64,000 bases of DNA from Flagellimonas amphidinii (GTDB lineage Bacteria; Bacteroidota; Bacteroidia; Flavobacteriales; Flavobacteriaceae). The DNA is taken from positions 62,001 through 126,000 of the forward strand of contig NZ_JABFNN010000023.1 of assembly GCF_013090115.1 (NCBI RefSeq). The letters are read 5' to 3'. Below, piece by piece: positions 1 to 9,402 of the stretch; position 1 is the first letter of the stretch, and each line of letters begins with the position of its first letter. The translations under genes and the position numbers were made by a program. The notes under the pieces were generated by a model, which was not told the origin of the DNA, searched no databases, and worked only from the letters and a program-made list of their open reading frames with translations.

Positions 1-560
1 GTAATCACATCGGTGGAAAATCCATCGTACTGCTTTCCCTTACTTCCATCTGAACCATCCATCCAATTTTTTTTCGTCTTCAAAATAGGATTGTGATATG
101 TACCTTGTCCTGGCAATACTTCAAAATGATCAAATCCTTCAGGTTGCCTAAATAAATGCCATTTTCCAATGAGTGCGGTATGATAACCCGACTCGCTAAA
201 TGTTTTGGCAATATTTGGATGCCCTATGGGCAAAGGCTCCCTCAAAGTATAAACCTTATTTATATGGCTATACTGCCCTGTAAGTATGGTAGCCCTGCTT
301 GGACTACATATGGAATTGGTACAAAACGCATTGTTAAGAACTGTTCCCTCTCTGGATAACCTTTTAATATTCTTGTTTTGCACATAATTCTCCAAAAGAC
401 CTCCATAAATACCCCAAGACTGTGAGGTATGGTCATCTGATAATATGAACAAAATATTGGGTCTTTCAGAAGTGCTGGATTGTTTTTCCTTACATCCTAT
501 GGTAAGAGCTATAAATCCTACAACGAGAAATATTTTCCAAAAAGTTATGCGCATTTTCAT
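1..560 (-). CDS. Type I sulfatase (formylglycine-dependent), lipoprotein, C-terminus outside the window
   Basis: The complement of the first 560 bases reads as the N-terminal 186 residues of a family S1 sulfatase. It begins with a lipoprotein signal (lipobox ending at Cys23). A metal-binding DD pair follows near residues 42-43, in the segment ILSDDHTSQSWGIYG. The signature CSPSRATILTG has Cys85 as the residue that becomes formylglycine. GKWHLF comes later, as in this family. These enzymes remove sulfate esters from polysaccharides outside the cytoplasm. The gene lies 19 bases downstream of mazG on the same strand. The GH20 hexosaminidase nearby suggests, but does not prove, a sulfated GlcNAc-containing substrate. 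ATG at 560 was chosen; an in-frame ATG at 554 is possible. Confidence 0.9.
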   Translation of the reverse strand, partial: MKMRITFWKIFLVVGFIALTIGCKEKQSSTSERPNILFILSDDHTSQSWGIYGGLLENYVQNKNIKRLSREGTVLNNAFCTNSICSPSRATILTGQYSHINKVYTLREPLPIGHPNIAKTFSESGYHTALIGKWHLFRQPEGFDHFEVLPGQGTYHNPILKTKKNWMDGSDGSKGKQYDGFSTDVI

Positions 561-579
561 TTTTATGTACTTATATATA

Positions 580-1353
580 TCATGTTTTCTTGGCTTCCTC
601 CCAAAAGACATCCATTTCCGCCAAGGTCATTTCCTTTAGAGTCTTTCCAATAGTTTTGGTCTTTTCTTCCAAATATTGGAATCTTTTGATGAACTTTTTA
701 TTGGTGCGTTCCAATGCGTTTTCAGGATTAATATCCAAAAAACGGGCATAATTCACCATGGAAAAAAGTACATCGCCAAATTCAGCTTCCATCCTATCCT
801 TATTTTCTGATTGAACCTCTTCTTGAAGTTCTCCCAGCTCTTCTTGAAGCTTTTCAAACACCTGCTCTGGTTTTTCCCAATCAAAACCAACGCCAGCCAC
901 CTTTTCTTGGATTCTATTGGCCTTTACCAAAGCCGGTAAACTTTGTGGAACTCCTTCAAGTACACTTTTCTTGCCCTCCTTTAACTTGATATTCTCCCAA
1001 TTCTGTTTTACTTCTTCCTCATTTTCCACTTTAACATCACCATAAATGTGTGGATGTCTATGAATAAGTTTATCACATATTCCATTGGCAACATCAGCAA
1101 TATCAAAATCTCCCGTCTCCGAACCTATCTTGGCATAGAAAACAATATGTAGCAATACATCGCCCAACTCTTTCTTGATTTCCTCCATATCGTTGTCCAA
1201 AATAGCGTCACCCAGCTCATAGGTTTCTTCAATGGTCAAATGCCTTAACGACTGCATTGTCTGCTTTTTGTCCCACGGACATTGCTCTCGAAGTTCATCC
1301 ATGATGTTCAGCAATCTTCCAAATGCGTCCAGCTGCTCAAATCTAGCGTTCAT
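580..1353 (-). CDS. mazG: Nucleoside triphosphate pyrophosphohydrolase MazG
   Basis: This 257-residue cytoplasmic enzyme hydrolyses (d)NTPs to NMP and pyrophosphate and helps clean the nucleotide pool. Its length matches E. coli MazG, with two tandem MazG domains. The N-terminal domain shows CPWD near residue 25, the EExxE metal motif at residues 42-46 (EETYE) and ELGD at 62-65. The C-terminal domain, about residues 165-250, has the second EELGELQEE...EFGDVLF helix pair. The stop lies close to the start of the sulfatase gene, so the two may be co-transcribed, although they are functionally unrelated. Confidence 0.95.
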   Translation of the reverse strand: MNARFEQLDAFGRLLNIMDELREQCPWDKKQTMQSLRHLTIEETYELGDAILDNDMEEIKKELGDVLLHIVFYAKIGSETGDFDIADVANGICDKLIHRHPHIYGDVKVENEEEVKQNWENIKLKEGKKSVLEGVPQSLPALVKANRIQEKVAGVGFDWEKPEQVFEKLQEELGELQEEVQSENKDRMEAEFGDVLFSMVNYARFLDINPENALERTNKKFIKRFQYLEEKTKTIGKTLKEMTLAEMDVFWEEAKKT

Positions 1354-1459
1354 CTATAAAATTTTATCTAAAAGTACAAAGACCATACATTAGGGCATGA
1401 TGGATTTTTAGCTTATTTTAGGAGACTATCAACTACTTTTTCAACACTCCTTTTCAAAG

Positions 1460-3715
1460 ATGAAAACTAAACTATTGTTTTACTTGTTATGTTTGTCAGT
1501 TGTAATACTGTTGAATAATTCCATCATGGCACAAAACACTACTATTGACCAAAGAGTAGATGCTTTGCTAGGCAAGATGACCCTAGAAGAAAAAGTGGGT
1601 CAAATGAACCAATACAATGGTTTTTGGGATGTAACAGGTCCTGCACCCAAAGAAGGCAATGCTGCAGATAAATATGAGCACCTAAGAAAAGGTTGGGTAG
1701 GCTCCATGCTCAATGTAACCGGGACTGAAGAGGTTAGAAAATTACAAAAATTAGTTGTGGAAGAGTCCAGATTGGGTATTCCTCTTATTTTTGGTTTTGA
1801 TGTAATCCACGGATACAAAACACTATCTCCCATTCCCTTGGCTGAAGCTGCTAGTTGGGATATGGAGGCCATTGAAAGTTCAGCCAGAATTGCAGCCGAT
1901 GAAGCTTCTGCCGTAGGTTTAAGTTGGACCTTTGCCCCTATGGTGGACATTTCCCATGATCCTCGCTGGGGCCGTGTTATGGAAGGTGGTGGTGAAGATC
2001 CTTTTTTAGGTTCAGCAATTGCCAAAGCAAGGGTTAAAGGATTCCAAGGTGATGATCTTTCAAAAAACAATACCATTGCAGCATGCGCAAAACATTTTGC
2101 AGCCTATGGTTTTGCCGAAGCAGGAAAAGAGTACAATACCGCAGATATAGGCACATCAACACTTTACAATACTGTTTTGCCTCCTTTCAAAGCTGCAGTG
2201 GACATGGATGTGAAAACCATCATGAATGGGTTTAATCTTCTGAACGGTGTACCAGTAACCGGTAGCAGTTATCTCCAAAGAGATATTTTAAAAGAAAAAT
2301 GGGGTTTTAACGGATATGTAATTTCTGATTGGGCTTCTATTGGAGAGCTGGTACCCCATGGTTTTGCAGAAAATTTAAAACATGCCGCGGAACTAGGTGT
2401 CAAGGCGGGATCGGACATGGACATGGAATCGTATGCGTACATTACGCATTTGGTCAATAATGTAAAAGAAGGAAAAGTTGATGAAAGCCTTGTTGACGAA
2501 GCCGTACGACGCATCCTCAAAGTAAAGTTTGAGCTGGGATTGTTTGATGACCCTTATAGATATTGTAATGAACAACGTGAAAAGGAAAGGATTTATCACG
2601 ATGATCATCAATCTGGCGTCTTAGAAATGGCCAAAAAATCCATGGTGCTACTTAAGAATGAAGGTAACTTACTCCCCTTGAAAAAAAATCAGTCAAAAAT
2701 AGCTGTCATTGGAGAACTTGCCAATGATAATAACAGTCCTTTGGGGAGCTGGCGTTTAGGTTCTGATAACAATACTGCTGTTACTGTGCTCGAAGGACTC
2801 AAAAGTTATTCTGAAAACATTACATACAGTCGTGGCCCTCAAGTTTTTGATGCAGATGCCAACTTCTTAAATGAGGTAAAGGTGAACACGACAGATACTT
2901 CAGGAATAGAAGAAGCTGTTGCATTGGCCAAAGCTTCGGATGTAGTGCTTATGGTTTTAGGGGAACACGGTTTTCAAAGTGGTGAAGCACGAAGCAGAAC
3001 AAAATTAGGACTCCCGGGACTACAATTAGACTTATTGAAAGCCGTATACAAAGTCAATAAAAATGTAGTATTGATCATGATGAACGGGCGTCCGTTGACC
3101 ATAACCTGGGAAGCAGAAAATGTTCCCACAATTTTGGAAGCTTGGCAACTGGGCTCTCAAACTGGAAATGCCATTGCCAAAGTAGTTTTTGGAGATTACA
3201 ATCCTAGTGGTAAACTTCCCATGACATTTCCGCGTAGCGTTGGACAAATACCTATTTATTATAACAACTACAGCACTGGAAGGGCCCAACCCGAACCAAT
3301 CGTATTCTGGACACATTATAGTGATGAAAAAAATGAACCCTTATTCCCTTTTGGATATGGTTTAAGCTATACTACTTTTGAATATTCAGATTTAAAAATT
3401 GACACCCAAGATCAAAATAACATCAAAGTTTCAGTGAAAGTAACCAACACAGGAAGCGTAGCGGGCGAAGAAGTGGTTCAGTTGTACATCCATGACAAAG
3501 TAGCCAGTGTCACAAGACCTGTAAAGGAACTCAAAGGTTTCAAAAAGATACATTTGGCACCTAAAGCTTCTAAAAATGTAGAATTTCTTCTAACTGATAA
3601 AGAATTGGGCTTTTATAACCATCAATATGAGTTTATTGTGGAACCTGGTGAATTTGAAATAATGGTAGGCACTAGTTCGGTGCAAGGAATTAAAGGTACT
3701 TTCGTCAAAAAGTAA
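1460..3715 (+). CDS. bglX: Glycoside hydrolase family 3 beta-glucosidase, secreted
   Basis: This 751-residue enzyme hydrolyses terminal non-reducing beta-linked sugars. A signal peptide ends near SIMAQ (residue 25), so it is periplasmic or secreted. The GH3 N-terminal barrel includes DPRWGRVMEGGGEDP and KHFAAYG. The nucleophile Asp is near residue 290 in YVISDW. The C-terminal alpha/beta sandwich contains GEHGFQSGEARSR, followed by a fibronectin-III-like domain in the last 80 residues. It matches the BglX subgroup in length and layout. It opens a three-gene operon: the SGNH gene starts 4 bases after its stop and overlaps the GH20 gene. The exact sugar specificity cannot be read from the sequence. 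Confidence 0.93.
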   Translation: MKTKLLFYLLCLSVVILLNNSIMAQNTTIDQRVDALLGKMTLEEKVGQMNQYNGFWDVTGPAPKEGNAADKYEHLRKGWVGSMLNVTGTEEVRKLQKLVVEESRLGIPLIFGFDVIHGYKTLSPIPLAEAASWDMEAIESSARIAADEASAVGLSWTFAPMVDISHDPRWGRVMEGGGEDPFLGSAIAKARVKGFQGDDLSKNNTIAACAKHFAAYGFAEAGKEYNTADIGTSTLYNTVLPPFKAAVDMDVKTIMNGFNLLNGVPVTGSSYLQRDILKEKWGFNGYVISDWASIGELVPHGFAENLKHAAELGVKAGSDMDMESYAYITHLVNNVKEGKVDESLVDEAVRRILKVKFELGLFDDPYRYCNEQREKERIYHDDHQSGVLEMAKKSMVLLKNEGNLLPLKKNQSKIAVIGELANDNNSPLGSWRLGSDNNTAVTVLEGLKSYSENITYSRGPQVFDADANFLNEVKVNTTDTSGIEEAVALAKASDVVLMVLGEHGFQSGEARSRTKLGLPGLQLDLLKAVYKVNKNVVLIMMNGRPLTITWEAENVPTILEAWQLGSQTGNAIAKVVFGDYNPSGKLPMTFPRSVGQIPIYYNNYSTGRAQPEPIVFWTHYSDEKNEPLFPFGYGLSYTTFEYSDLKIDTQDQNNIKVSVKVTNTGSVAGEEVVQLYIHDKVASVTRPVKELKGFKKIHLAPKASKNVEFLLTDKELGFYNHQYEFIVEPGEFEIMVGTSSVQGIKGTFVKK

Positions 3716-3719
3716 TATT

Positions 3720-4373
3720 ATGAAGTATTTTTTTGCATTATTATTTGTTGTATCGACCTTAAGCGCTCAAGAAAAGAACATTTTTGCCGAAGAGGTCAAA
3801 GAAGTTCAAAATAGGGTTTCAGATAATTGGGACGAATCACAAGAAACCATAGTTTTTACGGGAAGTTCAAGCATTCGTATGTGGGAAGATCTGCAAGAAA
3901 GGTTTCCAGACCAACAAATCTTGAACACGGGCTTTGGAGGCTCACTTTCTTGGGATTTAGAACTTTATCTACATGAATTGATCCTGGATTACAATCCCAG
4001 TAAAGTCTTTATATATGAAGGAGATAATGATATCAGTCTTAAAAGAAGACCTAGAGCCATCATTAAAACTTTCATCAACATTTTGGAATATCTACAAACC
4101 AAAAGACCGAACATGGAAATTGTTCTCATCTCTGCCAAACCAAGTATTTCTAGATGGCATCTGAAACGCAAATACATGAGGTTCAACAAAAAGTTGGAGC
4201 AACTTGCGTCTACCCTGCCTCATGTTCAATTTGTGGATGTTTGGAACATTATGCTCAACAAAAGGAAACTAAAAAAAGACTTATTTATAGAGGATGGGCT
4301 ACATATGAACGTCAAAGGATATGATCTCTGGTATGCCGTTCTCAAAGAACACGTTAACAACACTAAATCATGA
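3720..4373 (+). CDS. SGNH/GDSL-family hydrolase, secreted
   Basis: A 217-residue esterase-fold protein with a signal peptide ending near SAQ (residue 17). The four SGNH blocks are visible. Block I is FTGSSSIRMW, with Ser50 as likely nucleophile. Block II has the Gly in NTGFGGS (about 71-75). Block III is GDND (Asn103). Block V is EDGLH, with Asp192 and His195. In a glycan operon such proteins usually remove acetyl groups from sugars, so a carbohydrate O-deacetylase role is likely but inferred. The ATG lies 4 bases after the GH3 stop, and its stop overlaps the GH20 start (ATGA), so translation is probably coupled. Confidence 0.85.
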   Translation: MKYFFALLFVVSTLSAQEKNIFAEEVKEVQNRVSDNWDESQETIVFTGSSSIRMWEDLQERFPDQQILNTGFGGSLSWDLELYLHELILDYNPSKVFIYEGDNDISLKRRPRAIIKTFINILEYLQTKRPNMEIVLISAKPSISRWHLKRKYMRFNKKLEQLASTLPHVQFVDVWNIMLNKRKLKKDLFIEDGLHMNVKGYDLWYAVLKEHVNNTKS

Positions 4374-5950
4374 AAACAAGGGCATTACTACTTTTTATCG
4401 GAATTTTATTTATTGCAGCATGTCAACCTAAAAAAGAGGAAATCAAATTCCCACATACTGATTTAACTGCCGCGCCAATTATTCCTATTCCAATAAAAAC
4501 CATCGCCACAAATAGTGCTTTTGGTTTAGATGAAAACACATCCATTTTAACTTCTCAAACTGATGCGGAAATTGAAAAGGTAGGGCAATTTCTCGCTCAG
4601 AAAATCAATAAAAAAATTGGATTGGATCTAGGTGTGAACAGCTCAGATGGTGAAAAAAAGGCAAGTCGTTTTATTTATATCGGGCAATCTGATAGTTTAA
4701 ATCTGCAAATGCCAGAATCTTATCAATTATACATCAAAAAAGATTCAATTTTACTTAATGCCAATACTGCAGCTGGGGCTTTCAGGGGTATTCAGACCTT
4801 ACGACAGCTCATTCCCGAAAAAAGCAACGACACCCTTACAGACCATCCATTATGGTTGATTCCCACCGGAAAAATAATTGATGGGCCAAAATTTGAGTAC
4901 CGAGGTGCCATGTTGGACGTTGCCAGACACTTTTTTACTGTGGATGAGGTCAAAAAATACATAGACCTGCTGGCCTATTACAAGTACAATGCTCTCCATT
5001 TGCACTTGACTGATGACCAAGGATGGCGTATTGAGGTTAAATCATGGCCCAAATTGACAGAAATTGGAGGTGCATCCGAAGTTGGTGGTGGCAAAGGTGG
5101 TTTTTACACCCAAGAAGATTATAAAGAATTGGTGCAATATGCTGCTGACAGACATATGATTATCATACCAGAAGTGGATATGCCGGGTCATACCAATGCC
5201 GCATCATTGAGCTATCCTTTTTTACACGCAGGGGGAAAAGCAGATAAGCCTAGGGTAAGAACCGATATGAAAGTAGGGTATAGTTCTTTCAGTGCCAGAA
5301 AAGATACCGTATATGCTTTTTTGGATGATGTTATTGGAGAAATTGCTTCTATAACTCCTGGTCCTTATTTTCATATTGGAGGAGATGAAAGTCACGTAAC
5401 TCCAAAGTCAGATTACCTGATCTTTGTGGAGAAAGTGGAGAAAATCGTTCAAAAACATGGTAAAAGAGCCATAGGTTGGAACGAAATTGCTCAAGCCGAT
5501 ATTGACTCCACAACCATTGGTCAACTTTGGAACGAGCCGGAAAGTGCCCTTAAAGCTGGAAAAAAAGGAAGTCAGATTATTATTTCGCCAGCTAAAAAAG
5601 CCTATTTGGATATGAAGTACGATTCCATTTCTAAATATGGTTTAAGTTGGGCAGGGCTTATTCCTGTAGACGTTGCTTATAATTGGAACCCTGAAACCTA
5701 TGTTGAAGGACTTCCCAAAGAAAAAATTCTTGGGATTGAAGCTCCGTTATGGTCTGAAACTATAAGTACCATTGAAGAACTGGAATATTTGGCTTTCCCG
5801 CGCGCCATTGGGTATGCAGAACTGGGCTGGTCAGAAGCGGCACAATGCGATTGGGAAGATTATAAAAAACGTCTTGCTACACAAACAGCTTATCTAAAAA
5901 GAGAGAATGTGAAGTATTACCCCTCTAAATTGATTGACTGGGAAGAATAA
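4370..5950 (+). CDS. Beta-N-acetylhexosaminidase, GH20, lipoprotein
   Basis: A 526-residue exo-enzyme that removes terminal beta-GlcNAc or GalNAc by substrate-assisted catalysis. It begins with a lipoprotein signal ending in AAC (Cys18), which anchors it to a membrane. A GH20b-type N-terminal domain covers about residues 40-160. The catalytic barrel starts near FEYRGAMLDVARHFF. The hallmark HIGGDE lies at residues 335-340, with D339 polarising the acetamido group and E340 as acid/base. LHLHLTDDQGWRIE is also typical. It is the last gene of the GH3/SGNH/GH20 operon and is followed by a strong terminator hairpin. Confidence 0.95.
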   Translation: MKTRALLLFIGILFIAACQPKKEEIKFPHTDLTAAPIIPIPIKTIATNSAFGLDENTSILTSQTDAEIEKVGQFLAQKINKKIGLDLGVNSSDGEKKASRFIYIGQSDSLNLQMPESYQLYIKKDSILLNANTAAGAFRGIQTLRQLIPEKSNDTLTDHPLWLIPTGKIIDGPKFEYRGAMLDVARHFFTVDEVKKYIDLLAYYKYNALHLHLTDDQGWRIEVKSWPKLTEIGGASEVGGGKGGFYTQEDYKELVQYAADRHMIIIPEVDMPGHTNAASLSYPFLHAGGKADKPRVRTDMKVGYSSFSARKDTVYAFLDDVIGEIASITPGPYFHIGGDESHVTPKSDYLIFVEKVEKIVQKHGKRAIGWNEIAQADIDSTTIGQLWNEPESALKAGKKGSQIIISPAKKAYLDMKYDSISKYGLSWAGLIPVDVAYNWNPETYVEGLPKEKILGIEAPLWSETISTIEELEYLAFPRAIGYAELGWSEAAQCDWEDYKKRLATQTAYLKRENVKYYPSKLIDWEE

Positions 5951-5978
5951 AAAACTTTGGAAAAACTGAAGTAAGAAT

Positions 5979-6012
5979 AAAAAGAACCTAGTGGCGGCAC
6001 TAGGTTCTTTTT
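5979..6012. terminator. Bidirectional intrinsic terminator between GH20 gene and icd
   Basis: A perfect 15-bp stem (AAAAAGAACCTAGTG paired with CACTAGGTTCTTTTT) closes on a GCGG loop. A-rich and T-rich arms on both sides fit termination of the + strand glycosidase operon and the convergent icd. Confidence 0.9.
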
Positions 6013-6029
6013 ATTGTTCTATTTAACCA

Positions 6030-7544
6030 TTATTCCCCTTGCCCCAAGGAGAAACCACGTTTACCATTGAATTTGTAGAGGTTTTCGGTTTTAATCACAT
6101 CAAAACCATCATGGTTGAGTCTTGAAAGCAAAGCAACCACCTGCTCAAATCCAACAGTGGAATATTCTGGTTCTTTTTGATCGATATTGGCATCTACACC
6201 AACAAAGCGACAACGCCAATGGTCTGTGCAAAAAGTTTCTTTTAAACCTTTTGGATAAACTTTCACTCCCCGATTGGTTATCATTTTTAATTTCAGTTTG
6301 AAAACATCCAGAGCAGCTAAAATAGCTCCCAGCTCATGCGCATCATTGCCGGGCCAATCTAAAAATACATCCACACCCACCAGCTCTTTTTTCTCCTCTT
6401 TTCTACTATATTCAGGAATACTTACTACTCCTTTGGATTTCCCCAATTGACTTGCACCTAAATTATTCGGAGTCTTTCCTAAATTTTCAATCACTTTTTG
6501 GGCAAACTCTTTTGTATTTACTTTCTCAATACTTAAACCTTCGGAATATATATCAGCCGTATGGTATCCTTCTTCCAAAGTAACCAGCCAAGCATTTTTT
6601 ATAAGATCAGCTTTTTCATGTTGACCTATATGAGCCAACATCATTACCGCAGCATTTATTAAACCTGAAGGGTTGGCTATTCCTTGACCAGCAATATCTG
6701 GTGCAGAACCATGAATAGCTTCGAACATGGCCACATTCTTTCCGATGTTGGCAGAACCAGCCATACCAACGGAACCACCTATTTCTGCAGCAATGTCAGA
6801 TATGATATCGCCATAAAGATTTGGGGTCACTATTACATCATAATTTTCAGGTTTTGCGGCCAAGCGGGCGGAACCTATATCTATTATTTGGGTATCGTGC
6901 TGAATTTGGGGATACGCAACTGCAATTTCTTTAAAAACTTGATGAAACAAACCATCAGTCAATTTCATGATGTTATCCTTCACCATACAAGTAACCTTTT
7001 TTCGACCAAAAGCAACAGCATACTCAAAGGCATATCGGATAATACGCTCACAACCAGGTCTAGTAATGAGCTTTAAGCACTGAACAACATCTTGGGTTTG
7101 CCTATGTTCAATACCAGCATATAAGTCTTCCTCATTTTCTCTGATGATAACTACATCCATATCTGGAAAATTGGTCGCTACGTATGGATGTAAGGCAGAA
7201 ACTGGTCGAACATTGGCAAATAGTCCCAATGATTTTCTCAAAGTCACATTTAAACTTTTAAAGCCTTTTCCCTGAGGCGTTGTTATAGGTGCTTTAAAAA
7301 TAAGTTTGTTATTGGCAATAGTATCCCAAGCTTTTTCAGCTATGCCCGAACTTTCTCCTGAGAGATAGACTTCCTTACCTAAATCAATAAATTCAGGTTC
7401 AATATTTGCACCAGATGCTTTGAGGATATCCAAAGTAGCCTTCATGATTTCTGGTCCAATGCCGTCACCCATAGCTACAGCAACTTTTACTATTCTGTTT
7501 ATTGCTTGGCCGGAATCTTCTTTTGTTAAAGTTCTTGTTCTCAT
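6030..7544 (-). CDS. icd: NADP-dependent isocitrate dehydrogenase, long Thermus/Rickettsia-type
   Basis: Oxidatively decarboxylates isocitrate to 2-oxoglutarate in the TCA cycle. The 504 residues exceed the roughly 415 of E. coli Icd. The catalytic core, about residues 18-345, contains GDGIGPEI, the substrate loop SLNVTLRKSLGLFANVRP, RENEEDLYAGIEH, NLYGDIISD and GSAPDIAGQGIANP. A C-terminal extension of about 130 residues follows a linker near residue 375, as in the longer NADP-dependent form found in Thermus and alphaproteobacteria. The start at 7544 gives a short N-terminal lead before the conserved core. It converges with the GH20 operon and is a single-gene unit. Confidence 0.93.
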   Translation of the reverse strand: MRTRTLTKEDSGQAINRIVKVAVAMGDGIGPEIMKATLDILKASGANIEPEFIDLGKEVYLSGESSGIAEKAWDTIANNKLIFKAPITTPQGKGFKSLNVTLRKSLGLFANVRPVSALHPYVATNFPDMDVVIIRENEEDLYAGIEHRQTQDVVQCLKLITRPGCERIIRYAFEYAVAFGRKKVTCMVKDNIMKLTDGLFHQVFKEIAVAYPQIQHDTQIIDIGSARLAAKPENYDVIVTPNLYGDIISDIAAEIGGSVGMAGSANIGKNVAMFEAIHGSAPDIAGQGIANPSGLINAAVMMLAHIGQHEKADLIKNAWLVTLEEGYHTADIYSEGLSIEKVNTKEFAQKVIENLGKTPNNLGASQLGKSKGVVSIPEYSRKEEKKELVGVDVFLDWPGNDAHELGAILAALDVFKLKLKMITNRGVKVYPKGLKETFCTDHWRCRFVGVDANIDQKEPEYSTVGFEQVVALLSRLNHDGFDVIKTENLYKFNGKRGFSLGQGE

Positions 7545-7736
7545 ATATAATGGCTTAAAAGGTTAACGTTCACAAAATTGAATCAAATAATTGATAAATC
7601 ATTATTTAATTATTTCATAAAAATCATAAATATTATTTATGGTTTCCTTTAAAAGCACACAGATGAATCAGTTGTAAAAAGTATAGATTGCCATATAAAA
7701 TTTATATACCAATAAGCTGAGCAACTCTAAAAAAGT

Positions 7737-7763
7737 AATGCACACATAAACGATGTGTGCATT
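7737..7763 (-). terminator. Intrinsic terminator downstream of the DUF5606 gene
   Basis: A perfect 11-bp stem (AATGCACACAT / ATGTGTGCATT) around a 5-base loop, followed on the minus strand by ACTTTTTTAG. It lies about 50 bases past the stop of the gene at 7812. Confidence 0.8.
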
Positions 7764-7811
7764 TTCAAAATTATTATATAAAAGTATTTTAAGTACTATG
7801 AAAGGAGATTG

Positions 7812-8246
7812 CTATTCCTCTTCAGAAGATGCTGCAACCGCATCTTCATTATCCTCCTCAACAAAATCTGTAAGCTTGTTATCAATAAGGATATTGTACC
7901 ATTGAATGATTTTTTTGATGTCACTGGCATAAACCCTGTCCTCATCATAATTGGGAAGGATTTCGAAGAAATATTCTTCTAGTGCTATTTTCTCAGCTTT
8001 ATGGCTAATTTGAGTCTTCTCACCACCTTCTTTTTCCTTTATCTTTTGGAAAACTTCGCGAAGCGGCACTTCTTCTTCAAGGGTATAGATGGCAATTTCG
8101 GACAATACACTAACATTGCTGCGCATACTAACGGTTATACGTTTTCCGTCCAGAAGGGACTCTCCCACAAAACCAGATCTAGTTTGGGTCAATAATCGAT
8201 ATAATCCGGGCTTGCCGCCTATTGATAAAATTTTGTCAAGTGCCAT
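7812..8246 (-). CDS. DUF5606 family protein of unknown function
   Basis: A conserved 144-residue cytoplasmic protein typical of Bacteroidota. No signal peptide or membrane segment is visible. The start MALDKILSIGGKPGLY is characteristic of the family. The first 60 residues look like a small beta-rich fold with GFVGESLLDGKR, then a helical part (FQKIKEKEGG and beyond), and an acidic tail (EEDNEDAVAASSEEE). It sits 52 bases downstream of def on the same strand, so def-DUF5606 may be one transcript ending at the hairpin at 7737-7763. No biochemical role can be given. Confidence 0.85.
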   Translation of the reverse strand: MALDKILSIGGKPGLYRLLTQTRSGFVGESLLDGKRITVSMRSNVSVLSEIAIYTLEEEVPLREVFQKIKEKEGGEKTQISHKAEKIALEEYFFEILPNYDEDRVYASDIKKIIQWYNILIDNKLTDFVEEDNEDAVAASSEEE

Positions 8247-8298
8247 GTAAATTGTTTATGCGGGCAAAATTATATTTTTCTTCCAATTGCAGACTTTT

Positions 8299-8889
8299 TT
8301 AACGTCCTTTTTTGATACTTGGAAACCGCATCTTATAATCTACATTGATCTTTCCTTTGGAAATCTTCTCTAATCTAGTCTTTAGAAGACGTTTTTTTAA
8401 GGAAGAAAGTTTATCTGTAAACAAAATACCCTGTATGTGGTCATACTCATGTTGAATTACTCTAGCCAATAACCCATCATATGTTTCTGTGTGGGAATTA
8501 AAGTTTTCATCCAAGTAAGTAATGGTAATTTCTGGTTTTCTTTTGACATCTTCACGAATATCCGGAATGCTCAAACATCCCTCGTTGAAATTCCACTCCT
8601 CTCCTGTTTCCTCTTCAATCTTAGCATTAATAAAAACCTTTTTGAAACCACTCAAAGCTTCTTGTTCTTCCTTGCCCAACTCTTCATCATCAGCAAAAGG
8701 GGTGGTATCCACCAAAAACAAACGGATGGGCAATCCTACTTGGGGAGCAGCTAAACCAACACCATGGGCATTGTACATGGTATCCCACATATTGGCTATC
8801 AATTCATCCAATTTAGGGTAATCTTGGTTGATGTCCTTTGCTATTTTTCGTAAAACCGGTTCTCCGTAAGCAACAATGGGTAAAATCAT
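8299..8889 (-). CDS. def: Peptide deformylase
   Basis: Removes the formyl group from the N-terminal methionine of nascent proteins; an essential metalloenzyme in the cytoplasm. All three family motifs are present in this 196-residue protein: GVGLAAPQVG (43-52), EGCLSIP (103-109, with the metal-binding Cys) and HEYDH (147-151, two metal His and the catalytic Glu). The insertion between the first two motifs (residues 65-95) is common in Bacteroidota. It lies 3 bases downstream of ruvX, so the two are co-transcribed. Confidence 0.97.
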   Translation of the reverse strand: MILPIVAYGEPVLRKIAKDINQDYPKLDELIANMWDTMYNAHGVGLAAPQVGLPIRLFLVDTTPFADDEELGKEEQEALSGFKKVFINAKIEEETGEEWNFNEGCLSIPDIREDVKRKPEITITYLDENFNSHTETYDGLLARVIQHEYDHIQGILFTDKLSSLKKRLLKTRLEKISKGKINVDYKMRFPSIKKGR

Positions 8890-8892
8890 AAA

Positions 8893-9303
8893 CTAAATCC
8901 TGTTAAGGTAGGCCTGCAAAATCAGTGTGGCACTTATCTCATCAATTACGGCTTTGTTTTGCCGCTTTTTCTTTTTCATTCCGCTATACAGCATGGTCTG
9001 GAACGCCATCTTGGATGTAAAACGCTCATCTTGTCGTTCCACTGGAATCTCTGGAAATTTTCTCGACAGTTTTACTAAAAAGGACTGAATCAATGTTTCA
9101 GATTCCGATGGAGTGTTATCCATCTGCTTGGGTAGCCCTACGACCAACCTTTCCACATTTTCTTTTTTGAAGTAATCTTCAAGAAACTGTAACAAGTCCT
9201 TGGTTTCAACCGTAGTAAGTCCAGAAGCGATCAACTGAAGTTCATCGGTAACTGCAATTCCCGTTCTTACCTTTCCGTAATCTAAAGCCAAAATCCTTGC
9301 CAA
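8893..9303 (-). CDS. ruvX: Holliday junction resolvase-like nuclease RuvX/YqgF
   Basis: A 136-residue RNase H-fold protein linked to pre-16S rRNA 5' maturation and possibly Holliday junction cleavage. It shows the family blocks ALDYGKVRTGIA (first catalytic Asp near residue 8), LVVGLPKQMD, DERFTS and DEISATLILQAYL (last catalytic Asp). It is the first gene of a ruvX-def operon, divergent from dapD across about 100 bases. Confidence 0.94.
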   Translation of the reverse strand: MARILALDYGKVRTGIAVTDELQLIASGLTTVETKDLLQFLEDYFKKENVERLVVGLPKQMDNTPSESETLIQSFLVKLSRKFPEIPVERQDERFTSKMAFQTMLYSGMKKKKRQNKAVIDEISATLILQAYLNRI

Positions 9304-9376
9304 TCCAAAATTTTTGGCAAAAATAACCTAAAATGTTATGCCTTTAAAATTACCTGTAATATTGTACCAAGGAAAC

Positions 9377-9384
9377 TATCTTTG
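9377..9384 (+). promoter_or_regulatory. Candidate -7 box of the dapD promoter
   Basis: TATCTTTG matches the Bacteroidota -7 consensus TAnnTTTG, 18 bases before the preferred dapD start at 9403. No clear -33 TTTG is seen at the usual distance, so this rests on the -7 match only. Confidence 0.4.
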
Positions 9385-9402
9385 TCAAAATTTGAATACA
9401 CA

